Shown here: positions 46,890-58,945 of the stretch, piece by piece
How the letters are laid out: every line of letters begins with the position of its first letter
How positions within the stretch are numbered: position 1 is the stretch's first letter
Assembly: GCA_028673005.1 (NCBI GenBank)
Contig: CM054118.1
Coordinates: 56,985,338-57,049,337 of the forward strand
DNA length: 64,000 nt
Source: Tanypteryx hageni
Taxonomy: Eukaryota; Arthropoda; Insecta; Odonata; Petaluridae
Reading direction: 5' to 3'
The notes under the pieces: model-generated
Told to the model about the DNA's origin: nothing
Databases searched by the model: none
What the model saw: only the letters and a program-made list of their open reading frames with translations
Program-made: the position numbers and the translations under genes

Positions 46890-49800
46890 AGTTGAGCCGG
46901 TCTTTCGTCCCGTGGGACATCAGTATGGAAATGGCAAACTACGGGTAGCTCAGTTGTCGTAAACATATGCACCGGAGTCGCCGAGGGCGGGGAGTTTTCG
47001 AGCACCTATGTGTCGAGGAGAGAGTTAGTGAAATGTTTAGAAGCGAAGTGTCTAGTATTATAGCGACTCAAGCAACTGTATGTTTATGTCAAATAATGCA
47101 TTCCTACACCTCACCGTCGGGTCAGTAGCATGGTTAGTTCAGGAAACATTCACGAGATGGTTGAAGTTTGCGGTTAATCGAACCAGCCTAACATAACAAA
47201 GTTGGTTAACTTTTTCGTGTTTATTTAGAGATGAGCAAAAATAAATACAGTAGTAAAGTAACATTTCTTCGATATGTGATATTTTCCTGCTTTATTAATT
47301 TTTTCGGTTCTAAAATATTGGGGGGGGGGGGAGAAAGAGGAGGTTGAGTAATGACCCCCTTTACCCACCTCCTCCTGGACCTGACCTTGTCCGGTGCCAA
47401 TTGATTTTCAAAAGCTTTTATATTTTGTTGTTAATTTCCTTCTTTTCAATTTTCAAAGCTCCCGGATTTATAGAATAATAATTCTGATTAAATTCTCATT
47501 TTATTCATGAGAAACAACAAAGGATCTTTACAGAATTTATGTGCTAACATACTCGAAAGCACTTGAATGCGTTCTAAGTGGAAAGCGAACAACAGTAATG
47601 AATTAATTATTTCAATATGCGTTGAAATTTTATCGATGAAATATTAACATTTCAAAAATAAGTATTTAATTAATTATCTACATGGAATGAGAGTCTAAGC
47701 ATAACGTTTTATTGAATATTAGTCATTCTTAACAGCATCAATACTTGAAGCTCCTTAATTAATAGTCAAGCTTTCCCGAAAGTCTCATATTTATACAAGC
47801 CCATTCGGTTTGTTAAATGTCGTTCATTTGCATTATTTCAAAGAAGAGAGTGCAACTACAATCGCATAATTTTAGATGAGCTTCGACAGATTTTCAAAAT
47901 CGTTATTCTGATAATTGAAATGACTGTATCGCAAATCACTTTCCGAATATTCGAACATGCTCATTTTTTACAGTTTATGAAAAAATATGCAGTTCCAGTT
48001 GCTACATTAAATATAAAATTTTCTAGTTATAGAGTAAAAACTCGATGATACGATATCGTTTAATATAAAGTTTACTTCAGTCCCGTCTGTGGATAATCAA
48101 CTTTTTAATTTTAAGAGGTATTTGTAAAATTCTTGTTGAATTAGATAGCTCATATCGATCTATTAATTTTCCACCGATAGGATCTTCCAATATGTTCATA
48201 TATTTTCCGCTACGTGGCTTCAAAGTCGGAAAATGAAAAGCTTTGAATTGGTATTGCAGACAAACTACTGATGCTAGAGGAGTGAAGTTTTCACAGATGA
48301 GATCTAGCGAGGATCTAAATTTCAACGGTGCGCGTAGCTCTCTTCTCAAAGGGGGAGGCAAACCAGAATTCTGAAATTTTTTCAGATGACGTGCTTCCAT
48401 CACTTGCCTCAGCAAGGATATTTACTTGTTATTTAAACAAGAAATCCATCTGGTAAATTTAACTTATTTGCCGTGATAATGTAGAAGATATGTGCGTTTG
48501 TGAATTAGGTTCTACCGTAAATTCATTATCCTTCTGTAGCAAGAATTTCGGGCACTTTGCCTCTGCTAATATCTTGGAGAAACCTGCGACGCCAAATGAT
48601 ACATTTCGAGAGTTACTTCGTCATATCTTTTACCAAGTTCGGGAATATTTGACGAAAATTATTTTCGAAAAATATTCTGAAAGTAGCTCGAATAAGTAAT
48701 TCCTACGTCTTTGTGCCGCTAGGGCGTCTTACTTTGGCCGTTGGAGATAACGTCTCGCATTACCTTGAGTGATGATTTTAATACGAGCAAAGTTTCCTAA
48801 CTGTCGCAAACGTAGGAAGGCTTTTCTTTCCGAGTAGTGCTGCATATATATGGCATCGTGTGATTCACCGAGTTGGTTCCGTAAGAAGTTTAGCTCCAAA
48901 ACTTACTTCTAAGCATGATGATGCGTTGATTTGGAATTCCTTGAAAGAATCGTTCGGGGAAACTTTTGCGGAAATGAAATTTTTATTTCGGTAGTAATTT
49001 TTCTCCTAGCGTAGCTTGAGTTCTGAAATGTTTTGAAGGTGCTGCTACGATTTCAATTGAAATGAAGTAATAAATTCTATTATCACACGCATTTGAATTT
49101 TTCAAAGCGCCAAATAAAATACATTAAAAATTAGGGAGCTGTTAAATGATTCACGGTGCTTCCCATTGCTGTAGGACTCAAAGCCCAGTTATTCGTAAGC
49201 AGGCCTAAAATAAAAACCCATCCACGTGAAGGTGCGAAACTACAAAATGTTCAAAAGACATAATATTTTTTCCAAAATGGAACATAACCTTTTACAAATC
49301 ATGTAACAAATTTAACTTGTGGTGTTTAAAATAGATTTCAAAAATATTTTTCCTACGAAACAAAAGTAGTCAGGATTTAAATGAATATTGTCCACAGTTA
49401 ATCGATTGCAATCTAAGTATTGATGTGTAGTTTATAAACTGAAAAAAGTTGATATTTACAAGATCATTATCTTATACTTAAGCTACTGCAAAAAGTGCAT
49501 CATAATTTTTAATAAATCGTAACGTATTTTAGTCAGAAGTGATCATTTTTGGATGATTTTTTGAGAATAGTCGTCACCTTTTTTCTTGCATTCTTCCTCA
49601 ATACTGAAAGTTTTTTATTCGAACGATTGAATGTAGGGAGAGAATAGTAGTTTAGCTTAAGCGAATTGAAAAAAATGGTTGAAATTCAATATGTCAGACA
49701 AAATTAAAATTTTTCCCCTTCATCGTTTCGTGCCTGAGACAATGATGAAAAGAAACTTTTTATTTTACTTGGATATTCGTCCGTTTATTAGAGTTAAAAC

Positions 49801-50150
49801 AGCACCATAGGCAACAACGGCACATACAAGTTACATAGCGTTACTGTTATACCAATTCCTAGACGCCTAAAAATAACTCCCGCTTCCATTACGCCCGACC
49901 CGAAAAAGCACAACAGTTTCGCTTTGGAAATCGGATGCTTTTGCGACGCGTAAGCGAAACTAGACTTTCTTGCGTGCTAGGGGAAAGAAGGGAAGAAGGC
50001 TAGGAACAGGAAAACTCTAGAAAGCATATGAATAAGCAGGCAAGAAGCATAGTTTTTTTTCATGACTCCTTCAATCTCCCTCGTATCCAATATGGTTTTC
50101 CGCCACGTCGGGACCTCCAGCCAGGTGGGTTCCTCCCCTCCCTTTCCCTC
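46890..50150. other. Long non-coding stretch
   Basis: About 3.2 kb, AT-rich, with a G12 run at 47320-47331. Frames such as 48077-48415 (minus, 112 residues) and 48490-48699 (plus) have ordinary composition but no domain, no splice-site context and no homology that I recognise. Confidence 0.4.
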
Positions 50151-50164
50151 CACTCTCATCCTTC

Positions 50165-50920
50165 CCTATAGTCTCTCCCACTGAGAGGGGAGAGAACGGG
50201 GGAAAGGAAGGGCTTTTCGTGGAGGAGAAGAGGGAATGGAGAGGAAGAGAGGGTAAAGGTGAGAGGAGAGGGAGCGACGCTGCTGCAGGTAGGGAGTGAG
50301 GGGAGGAGGGAGTGAGGGTAGCAGGGAGAAGGGGAGAGGGGGGAGGAGGAGGAGAGAGGGGAGGAGGAGGAGAGAGGGGAGGAGGAGGAGAGAGAGTAGG
50401 AGGGAGAGAGGGGAGGAGGGTAGAGAGGGGAGGAGGGTAGAGAGGGGAGGAGGAGGAGAGAGGGTAGGAGGGAGAGAGGGGAGGAGGAGGGAGAGAGGGG
50501 AGGAGGAGTGAGAGAGTAGGATGAAAAGAGATGGCGACGCCCGCTGCGTATTGATCCGACTCCACTGCACAGCAGGTAGACTCTCACCACCCCGCCCTCT
50601 GACCTCCCCTTCTCTCACTCACTCACACCTCCCTCTCTCTCTCTTCTCCCCTCGAACCATTTCTTTTTTCACCTTCCGAACTCCTCTTCCTGCCCCCGCG
50701 CGCTCCACACTTCATTTCAACCGCACAAGTAAAAATAAAAAAGAAGGGACCAACCGACCTGGCACGCCATTCGGATCCGAGGGAAAAAATTCCTCGTCCT
50801 CTAGTGGCGCATTCCTCCGATGTCACGTGACTGGCTCGTTATAGGGGCGGATATTTATATACAAAAAAGAGGGGAGAAGTGATCTTCTTCCTCCCCCTCC
50901 TCTTCTCTGTCTCACTCTCC
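50165..50920. repeat. Purine tract switching to pyrimidine tract
   Basis: 50180-50520 is G/A-rich and partly regular, built of GGAGGAGGAGGAGAGAGG-type units with TAGGAGGGAGA variants. After a mixed junction around 50530-50580, 50585-50920 is C/T-rich with interruptions. Overlapping minus frames of 144-164 residues are readable in three frames at once and are not genes. Confidence 0.85.
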
Positions 50921-50929
50921 TTGTATGCT

Positions 50930-53035
50930 TCTGATCGACCAGGGAAATGGGCGGAACAATGGTGGAAAATTTTTTCGAAAAGTTTTCGCTATGGAGGAGG
51001 GATGTTGCAATTAGGAGGTTATAAAATCGGAAAGCGCTTTGGAATAATTGTGGGAAAATTAAAATATCCGTGTCTTATGGAATAGGGAAATCTAAAAAAT
51101 ACCTGAAAGTATAAAAAAATGCCACAAAGAACATTTTGAATTAGAAAGAATAAAACGTGTAGTTGGAAGCTGGTATTTTTTTGACTGGCGTGGGAACGTA
51201 TTGTAAGCCAAATTAAAATTTTAAAGATGAGATTTTTTTTCAATGTCCATGTAGATTATAGATACCATATCCTAATGCGTCGAAAATTTTCTCATCCATA
51301 AAAACAGTCGAATTTTAGCCGTTTTTACAATTATTAAACGTTTTTTTGTAGATACGGTAAGTCCGGCTTGTTATTATCTTTGGTCATTGTTATCAGCCGG
51401 TAGTTGTAATCGAACGCGGATTTATAAAAGCAGATTTATTTTAAGAAATTTTGTATAATTTATTGTTTTCATCCTCTTAATGTAATCATTTGAATTTAGC
51501 CCAGTGTGATCACAATAAGCGGCACAACTGTATTAAAATGCACTAAAGCCCTAATTATTTTATTGCCTAAGAATCAGGTCTATTTTTTAATTCATATTAT
51601 AAATAACAATTGAAATTTATTATACAAACAGATAAGCTTTCAATTTCCGTGTTGCATTCAATGAATATAGGTTTATAGCCGAACTGCCATATGCATTATT
51701 TTGCTTCCTTAAATCGCCTTTTAATTTAGACTCTTTGAATTAAATGTCGACTCGATATATTTGAAATTCATGAGAAATATTAATTTGTGATAAGACCACT
51801 GATGTTTGATCAAATTTCTATTGTACACGGCACCTTCTTTGTGCTAACCTGTTTTAATTTTTTACCAAGTGAAAGTAAAAATAAACTCATGCATATTTAA
51901 AGATAAAATATAGAATATTTAGCAACGCAAATTTGTTTGCAAAGAATGCCTTGGAATTATGCATCACAAATTTAATTGCCTTCACCACCGTCACATTATT
52001 GCTTTTGGTGGAGTTTTCTAAAGTTGGAATAATTACGGTCCCGCGCGGTCTTGAAATTGCGACGAAGTGAAAACATGGCCGGTCCCTAGATAGAAATTCT
52101 ATAGCAAAAATTAAAAAGTAGTGAAACTTTGCCTTGATTGCTCTAATTAAACTACGAATGATATAAATGTGTAACGCAAAGTCTTCTTTAAAATGACACT
52201 CTCATGAGTGAACATGTTACGCCAGTTATATTCGTAAACATTTAAAACCGATGAAATTTATTGTATTCATTCGTTTATTTAGTTGAAATAGCTCGCAAAC
52301 AACCATTAGTTTTTATAAATAGATAAACAAAATATCTCTTTGCTGCTAAATGTTGCAATTCATAAATTTTACTGCCATTCCATTTTCGATTGTACTTTAT
52401 CCGAATTGGATTAATTTTTTAACTCATTAATAAAAATTTGTGCTCTCTATATTCAGTGCACTATTTATCAGGCAAAGTAAAACAAATGCTAGGTTTTTGC
52501 AGACAATACATTTTGCAACGTGGATGTCAACTCATTTATAACTCGGTTGCTAATTTCTCTGTCCTAGAAGTTAGGTCTGCGATGCCTCCAACTACCCCCC
52601 TCGTTTGTCGTCGACCAGAGTTCCGGGATTTCTTGCATGAATTGTCGGAACAATGGCCTCGAACACATCGAGTTTGGTCCGGAAGAATTAGGTCGGAGTG
52701 TATCGAAGAGGAGGGTTCATCGCTTTGTTCTTCGAACCCCATTTCAACCCCGCCACATTCTCTTGTAATCTGCACTATTTTCCCCTCCCAGCCCATCTCC
52801 TCTCTCCCTTCCTCGCAACACTGCCGCCACTTACGAAACTCACTACAAACCATCCGCCACCCGAAAAATTCTCAGTTCATCTCCGCACCCTTTTTGCACC
52901 CGTACTGAAGGGAGAATTATAAAATGGCTCTTGCGAGAACGAGAAGAATGAAACAAAAATGCAGAGGAAGAGATAGAGAAGATTTCCTTGGCTTAAAAGA
53001 AATTCCAACTCCAACTTAGTATCTCTATTTCCCTT
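50930..53035. other. Non-coding stretch
   Basis: AT-rich to 52420. The 156-residue frame at 52438-52908 has mixed composition in its first half, but its end is pyrimidine-rich and no domain is recognised. A TTTTTGCAG at 52494-52502 could be an acceptor, without a matching donor. Confidence 0.4.
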
Positions 53036-53039
53036 TACA

Positions 53040-53925
53040 ATACTTCTCCTTCTCCCCCCTCTGTCCCTCTTCCTACATTCCTCCCTCTTCCTCCTCCCCT
53101 TCTCTTTCTATTTTCCTCCCTTTAATTATCCCTCATCATTTTCCACCCACTCTAGTCCTCTCCTCTCACCAAAGCTCCCTTCAACCTGTTTTTCCCTATT
53201 CCCCTCCCTCCCATTCACTCTCTTTCCTTCGCCTCTCTTCTTTTCTCACCTTCTCCATTAGACTTTATCGACCTCCTCCGCGCAACCTCACCGTCTCTCA
53301 ACCTATACTTTCCCTCTCCTCAGCTCATTCAATCTCTCTTTTACCTCTCCATACCTGTCCATTTTTCGCCATTCCTTTTTATATTATTCTCATTCTCCTT
53401 CCCTCTCTTCTTCCTTCCACCTGTCCCTCTGTTCCTGCCTCTTTATCTCCCTTCCACCTCTCTCTCCCTCCCCCTCGCCCCCTCCCTCCGCCTCTCCCTC
53501 CGCCTCTCCCCCCGCCTCTCCCTCCGCCTCTCCCTCCGCCTCTCCCTCCGCCTCTCCCTCCGCCTCTCCCTCCGCCTCTCTCTCCCCCCTCCCACTCTCC
53601 CTCCCCCTTCCTCCCTCCCTCTCTTCCTCCCTCCCTCACTTCCTCCCTCCCTCTCTTCCTCCCTCCCTCTCTCCCTCCCTCCCTCTCTTCCTCCCTCCCT
53701 CTCTCCCTCCCTCCCTCCCTCTCTCCCTCCCACCCTCCCTCTCTTCCTCCCTCCCTCTCTCCCTCCCACCCTCCCTCTCTCTCTCCCTCCCTCCCTCTCT
53801 CCCTCCCTCCCTCCCTCTCTCTCTCCCTCCCTCCCTCTCTCTCTCTCTCCCTCCCTCTCCCTATCTAATTTCCTATCTCCCCACTCTCTCTCTTCCTCCT
53901 TTTCATCCTCCCACTCCTCTCCCCT
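53040..53925 (+). repeat. Polypyrimidine tract with 12-bp minisatellite
   Basis: C/T-rich throughout. At 53481-53580 the unit CCTCCGCCTCTC repeats about eight times with one change; its complement GAGAGGCGGAGG is G-rich. From 53600 the units become CTCTTCCTCCCTCC and (CTCC)n. The 196-residue and 86-residue minus frames (Gly/Arg/Glu-rich) are translations of this array. Confidence 0.9.
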
Positions 53926-54069
53926 GCACTCGTTTGCCCTCTGGGGTCCCTGCGGAAGACTCCCTCTCACAAGCACCACCTCCAAGCGGCCCCACTTGCC
54001 TCTCACCCAATCTTTTCCCCCACCCACTTCCACAGTCTCTATTCTTCTCTCCCCTCTTCACCGATCCCG

Positions 54070-54096
54070 CACACACACACACACACACACACACAC
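54070..54096. repeat. (CA)13 microsatellite
   Basis: An uninterrupted CA/TG run just beyond the pyrimidine tract. Confidence 0.95.
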
Positions 54097-54099
54097 TTG

Positions 54100-55700
54100 G
54101 CATTTCCCGGCACAGTTCCATTGTTAGGGACTGCTCAACAATTACAGCGACACTGCCCTCTGTCTGTATCTTCCCTTTGCAACCTCCCCGAGGCTTTCCA
54201 TTTTAGCATACTCGCATGTTCATCTGCCTTGCACATTTTATTCCACCCCCTTATTTTCCTATACTCTTCTCGCCTTCGGGGTGCATGCGTTTGCCTTTGT
54301 TTTATTTTCGCACCCATGTTCGTAAATTACGCGAAAGTACGCGATAACTGGAGGTCCTTTAGATGGCAAAAAGAGATACTTCGTTAAAAAGTTTTGCTTA
54401 TAAAGTCGCGAAAAAACTAGTTAAAATAATTACACCGTATCATAATTGAGCGATTGAGAACAGCTGCAACGCGCGAAGTGGTGGATAATGAGGGAATTTA
54501 CCTATAGATGTCTCTCATAATTGGACGGCAATGGTTCATACATTTCGAAGGGGTTTATTATTATTTCCTTCATAATCAGTCGTAATATTTATTGAAAATA
54601 AAATTTTTCTATAAACGCTCAAAATAACCTATGCATTATTTGAAAATAAAGCAATATTTTTGAGAAATTACACGGAATGAGTATTTTTGATAAAGTTATA
54701 ACCGAATCTTTGTACTCGAAAGTTGATCATTTTAATTTCACCCACTTACCCTATTATAATAATAACATAATCTACATAATAAACCCTTTTGACATGAAAA
54801 GATTTTTCATTTGCACAGAGATATTTTCTTGTTTAGTGTGATAATTACCAACCAAGAAATTCGTTCAAATTTGACGGTATGAAAATAAAACTTCATTCTT
54901 TTCGTAGAACCTTGGTTTAATTTTCGACTTGGTTTTAAGTAATTTTAAAGCGCAAATAAAATAATGCTACACTCATTCCTGTGTCATTCTAATGAAGGAA
55001 ATTAAATTAGAAAAAATAATTTATTTTATTGGGGTTGTTAGAATAAGCGTTCACACCAGAATACATGGCAGGTAACTCCGAATAAATAGTGAAAGTTTGG
55101 TCGAAATCGAATCATTAGTTCTGTGAGAATTCGCCAATTACCTTTGCTGGTCGGACATCCGGAAAGGCACTCGATCCTTTTACAGTGTGATGAATATAGG
55201 CAGGAAAATGTTACGTCGTTGAATTGATACAGTATTTGCCAAAATTTCACAAGAAAAAGCTTAGGGATTTTGTCTCTTGTTAGAGCCAACTGGATTTGTA
55301 ATTAAAAGTTGAACACCCAAGAAACATTTTATCGTATACTACTGTCTCGAATCTTACAAGAGGAAATCTATTCAAAAGATATTCGGTTCAATTAAACGTA
55401 TGTGAATAATAACTGGGAAATATCTTCCTCATATTGCTGATGAGTGGAATTACGTAACTTCGTCTTATTGAAATAAAAGTGGTGTTGTAATGAATTCATT
55501 TTAAAAAGGTGATAAATACCTAGTTTTTTAGCGCGTATTCGTCAATTCGAACGAATACTCTGTTACTTTATTTATAGTTTAATAATTCATAAACTCGTCC
55601 GACGTTCAATTAAGTTCTTAAAAATTCCTTATTAGGAAACCTGATAATTAAATCATATTCAGGTAAAATAAAATAAAATGTAAAATAGTTAAAAAATAAA
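54100..55700. other. Non-coding stretch
   Basis: No supported gene. Mostly AT-rich; a short GC-neutral segment at 54100-54390 opens spurious frames. Confidence 0.45.
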
Positions 55701-56297
55701 CTGACGTGAGCAACACATGACTTTCCCCATATGGTGGCAGCTAAAAATATAAGATATCTCTTAAACAATGCATTATATGGAAAAATGTATCAAACAAAGG
55801 TTGTAGAAAATAAAATTTCCTACAACTTTTATTCCGATACATTTTTACATTTATCAAATATTAAAGCAAATATTACAAAATAACGGATAAGTGATAAGAG
55901 TAAACACCCAACCCACTTCCGGTAGACCGATTTTTACCAAAAACTAATCAAATCTTCTAACTTTTATAAAAATGTTAAATATAAAATTTTGCGTTGACTT
56001 AATTAATAGGTTTTGAGTTAGAGCGGCCACAAAAATCTATCACATACAGACAGACTGACAGACAGACTGACAGACAGACTGACAGACAGACTGAAAGACA
56101 GACTGACAGACAGACTGACAGACAGACTGACAGACAGACTGACATACAGACTGACAGACAGACAGACACAGACATTATCGAGAAAATAGTCAAAACGTGT
56201 TCAGGGGACCTCAAAACATGTATTTCCGTTGAAATCTCGAATTCGATTTTTTTCATGAAAACAATACTTTCTCTATTCTTCGTATGTGGAGAAAGTA
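55701..56297 (-). mobile_element. Dispersed element family A, copy 4
   Basis: Ends as in copy 2: plus-strand left CTGACGTGAGCAACACATGA then CTTTCCCCATA; right TATGTGGAGAAAGTA. The stretch of about 200 bases between the far end and the GCTGCCACC block, present in copies 2 and 3, is deleted, with ATATGGTGGCAGC as the junction. The internal array at 56047-56170 is a clean 12-bp repeat (CAGACAGACTGA, about ten copies with few changes), so this copy has expanded it recently. Confidence 0.82.
56047..56170. repeat. 12-bp tandem repeat inside family A copy 4
   Basis: About ten copies of CAGACAGACTGA, with single-base variants at two units. Because 12 is a multiple of three, the minus-strand open frame runs through it as a Cys/Leu/Ser/Val repeat. 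In copy 2 the same place holds a different CAGACACA-type array, in copy 3 a (TG)n and in copy 1 nothing. Confidence 0.9.
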
Positions 56298-56695
56298 ATA
56301 AATTTTATATTAACATATTAGAGAGAATAAATATTCCAGTAAGAGTTACTTAAATTTGGCAATTTATAAATTTTCTAATCGTACGAGTTTCAATTTTGAG
56401 GTTCACTAATGATCAAAAATAAATAAATATAAAATTTTTATGGCACACTTGAAACAAATCATGGAAATTAATACATATATTCACATACACATCTATATGT
56501 GTATGTGTGTGTGAGAGAGAGTGAAGTTAGTTTAGAGTTATTACTATAGGATGGAGCGCGCAAACAAAAGGTACCCGAAAAACTCGCTTCTCTGAAGGAA
56601 GAATTAAAAAAAATAACTTTCCATTTCTCTTCCCGTACATAAATTTCAGCTTTCTTTGTCTCTCCATCCGGCGGATAAATGCCTAATTCGGGTAA
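56298..56695. other. Non-coding DNA
   Basis: AT-rich, with a short (TG)n at 56497-56511. The minus frame at 56468-56752 is not supported. Confidence 0.45.
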
Positions 56696-56699
56696 TGAG

Positions 56700-57240
56700 C
56701 ATAGCCGTGCCCTCCGAAGGGGTAGGGGGGAGAGAGAGAAGTAGGGATGCATGGAGTGAACGAGAAAAGGAAGGGTAGAGGAAAACCGACAGAAGAGCAG
56801 AGGGAAGGATGGGGAGATGAAGAGAGAGAGGGTTGTAGAATTTTACAAGGCTTCGCGAAGTGGAAGTAATGGATTTGATTCGCCTAAGGGCGGCTTGCGG
56901 GCACGCTCGCTTGTTCCGGCTCGACCTGCCCCTTCTATACCACTACTCGCACCCAGAACACGCATTCCTATCTCCCCCTCCCCCAAAAACCTCCCCATTT
57001 CCCTCCTTCCTCTCCATCCCACCCCTAATCCTCTCCTCTCTACACTAGCATCCCCCTCCCATCTTTCCGAACATCCACGTTCTTCCTTTTTCGCCCCCTT
57101 GCGACGCCTCCAGCGACGCCGCCGCCGCACCCACGCGCGCTCTCACCCCTCACGTCCCACCCTCCTCCTTTCCCTACACTCCCTCCCCCTACACTCCCCT
57201 CCCCCTTTCCGCCTTACCCTATCTCCTCCCCTCTATCTCC
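56700..57240. repeat. Purine tract switching to pyrimidine tract
   Basis: 56725-56830 G/A-rich (GAGAGAGAGAAG, GGGGAGATGAAGAGAG), then 56955-57240 C-rich with T. CpG-rich between 56870 and 57140. Frames in both directions are shadows of the composition. Confidence 0.7.
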
Positions 57241-57244
57241 CATC

Positions 57245-58799
57245 CTCCAATTAAGCCACAGGCCATGACCAAAGGAATTAGCGGCCGAGTGTGTCTGACG
57301 CAAAACTTGGGGTTTTCGTAGGGGAGGCGGGCGAGAGGAGGGTGGTTTTGTAGGCACGGGGGGATGTTGAGAAGGGGGAAGGTTTTTGTGGGGTGGTGGA
57401 GGAGAGGTAACCGCATGAAGTAACCGCGTTGCGCTCACCCCATCCCAAATCCAGACTCCTCCCGTCCCGTTTCCCTCTCCACAACGGTAGGCGGCGTTGT
57501 AAATTGCGCTCGTACCCTTAAAATTTACTGTCTCAACCTTACGTGGCCTGTTCTTTCCTCCTCCGTTGCCATCCATTGGCCCCCTTCATTCTCGGTAAAA
57601 TTTGAGTTCATTGCGTCGTTAAAGAGTCTATAAACTAAGTCTTCCCTTAATATTGTCCGGGTATAGAATGTCGCTATGCGGGATACTCGCAAAAACGGGG
57701 CGATTTAAAAAAAACGAACTGTTAAATCTTTCATGATCGGTACGCTTTCGTAGCGCAGCGGTTTTTTTTCTTCCTTCCTGTAAATTACGGCGCGGCCGAC
57801 GAGTAACGGGTCAATTGCGACGCAGTTACTTTGTTTACCGTACGTTTTATTCTGAAAAGAAAAGAATTTATGTCGGACGCCCCGAACTTGCACTCAAATT
57901 TAACGCTTCATTGAACTTCTTGTTAAAATATTTCCATTATAATCTGAATACAATTGTTTTTGTCGGAGGAGTCGAAGAGAAATTTAACAATCGAGATGGC
58001 CATTTTTGTTCATCGTTTTTATTATTATTTGTTCTTCCGCAAACCCCGTTGCGAACAACACCAATTTTCTCTTAGCATATAGGCAAATTTTGACGTCAGG
58101 GATACTCCGTTTCAATTATATTCAAGGTTGAACGACGATTTATTCGCTCGTATAATGATTAAAAAGGATCAGAAATAACAGCGAGAATATGTGGCTATGT
58201 TTATGGGATCGGTTGTTTGAAGATATTCTCGGAAATGGATTTCAGTGGAAATGGAACAAAATGTGACTAACTTGTCGGATTAGAATATGAATAATACCCT
58301 TCGTTCATTAAAAGAGAAACAAAATGTATGATTACGTGAAGCCTTTGTACTCATAATTTCGGTCAAAGCATTTTCATTGAACAAGTGTAAATCATTTCTC
58401 CAATATACTTTTACATTTATTATGTAATAAATTCCATTTGCTAAGTACATACATATTGATCAGGCACATACTAATATCATATGATATTCTTCACTTAAAG
58501 ATTAGCTGTTGTCCTTGTGAAATGAGCGATCAGAATGTCTTTGTACGAAAATAGAAGATGATAATGGTATTCTATAAATATGGGATGACGTGCTAATAGT
58601 TTCCTCAGCTTGAGCTGAATAGGTACAAATGTTAAACGATATAAACAAGCATAAAAGACTCAGCTATGAGAGTTTGGTATATAATTTATACGACACAAGT
58701 CATAATCTGAGGCCATCAATTCATAGTCGAAGAAACGGAAAGTTATTTTTGACGTGTCTCAACGAAATTTTACTATGACTTATGGAACTTGTGACTCAC
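57245..58799. other. Non-coding stretch
   Basis: GC-mixed to 57600, then AT-rich. If the exon at 58800-58945 is real, this is its downstream intron. No further exon recognised. Confidence 0.4.
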
Positions 58800-58945
58800 C
58801 TCTCCGCCGCTTGCGTCGCTTCCGTCGGTGCATGCTGATTGGTGATAAGCGCTGTGGGAGGGCGAGGCGGACGGGGAGGCTGAAGCTGAGGAGGAGCCTG
58901 AACCGAAGAGACGGCGGGGAAGGGTGAGGAGGCTCTCCCTCCAAC
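58800..58945 (-). CDS. Candidate internal coding exon, gene unknown
   Basis: A 146-bp GC-rich block (about 60%) in AT-rich surroundings, on the minus strand. It follows a good 3' splice signal (TTTTCTTTTTGTCGCAG, with a possible branch point TTTAACG about 22 bases before) and ends in GGAGAG at a strong donor GTGAGT. All three minus-strand frames are open across it, so the frame cannot be fixed. The frame giving a Ser/Ala-rich linker (GSGSSSASASPSASPSHS, then DGSDASGGE) ends on a complete codon and looks most protein-like. Another gives a Pro-rich stretch (PQLQPPRPPRPPTALITNQH). Either would be a disordered linker of a larger protein. No partner exon is identified with confidence. Confidence 0.5.

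Noticed and set aside
50071..50618. Three overlapping minus-strand frames of 144-164 residues
   Set aside because: All three frames of the same purine tract are open, so openness reflects composition and not coding.
52438..52908. 156-residue plus frame as a gene
   Set aside because: The first half has ordinary composition, but no family, splice signals or start context support it, and the second half is pyrimidine-derived.
53379..54033. Gly/Arg/Glu-rich frames of 196 and 86 residues (minus)
   Set aside because: Direct translations of the 12-bp minisatellite and (CTCC)n array.
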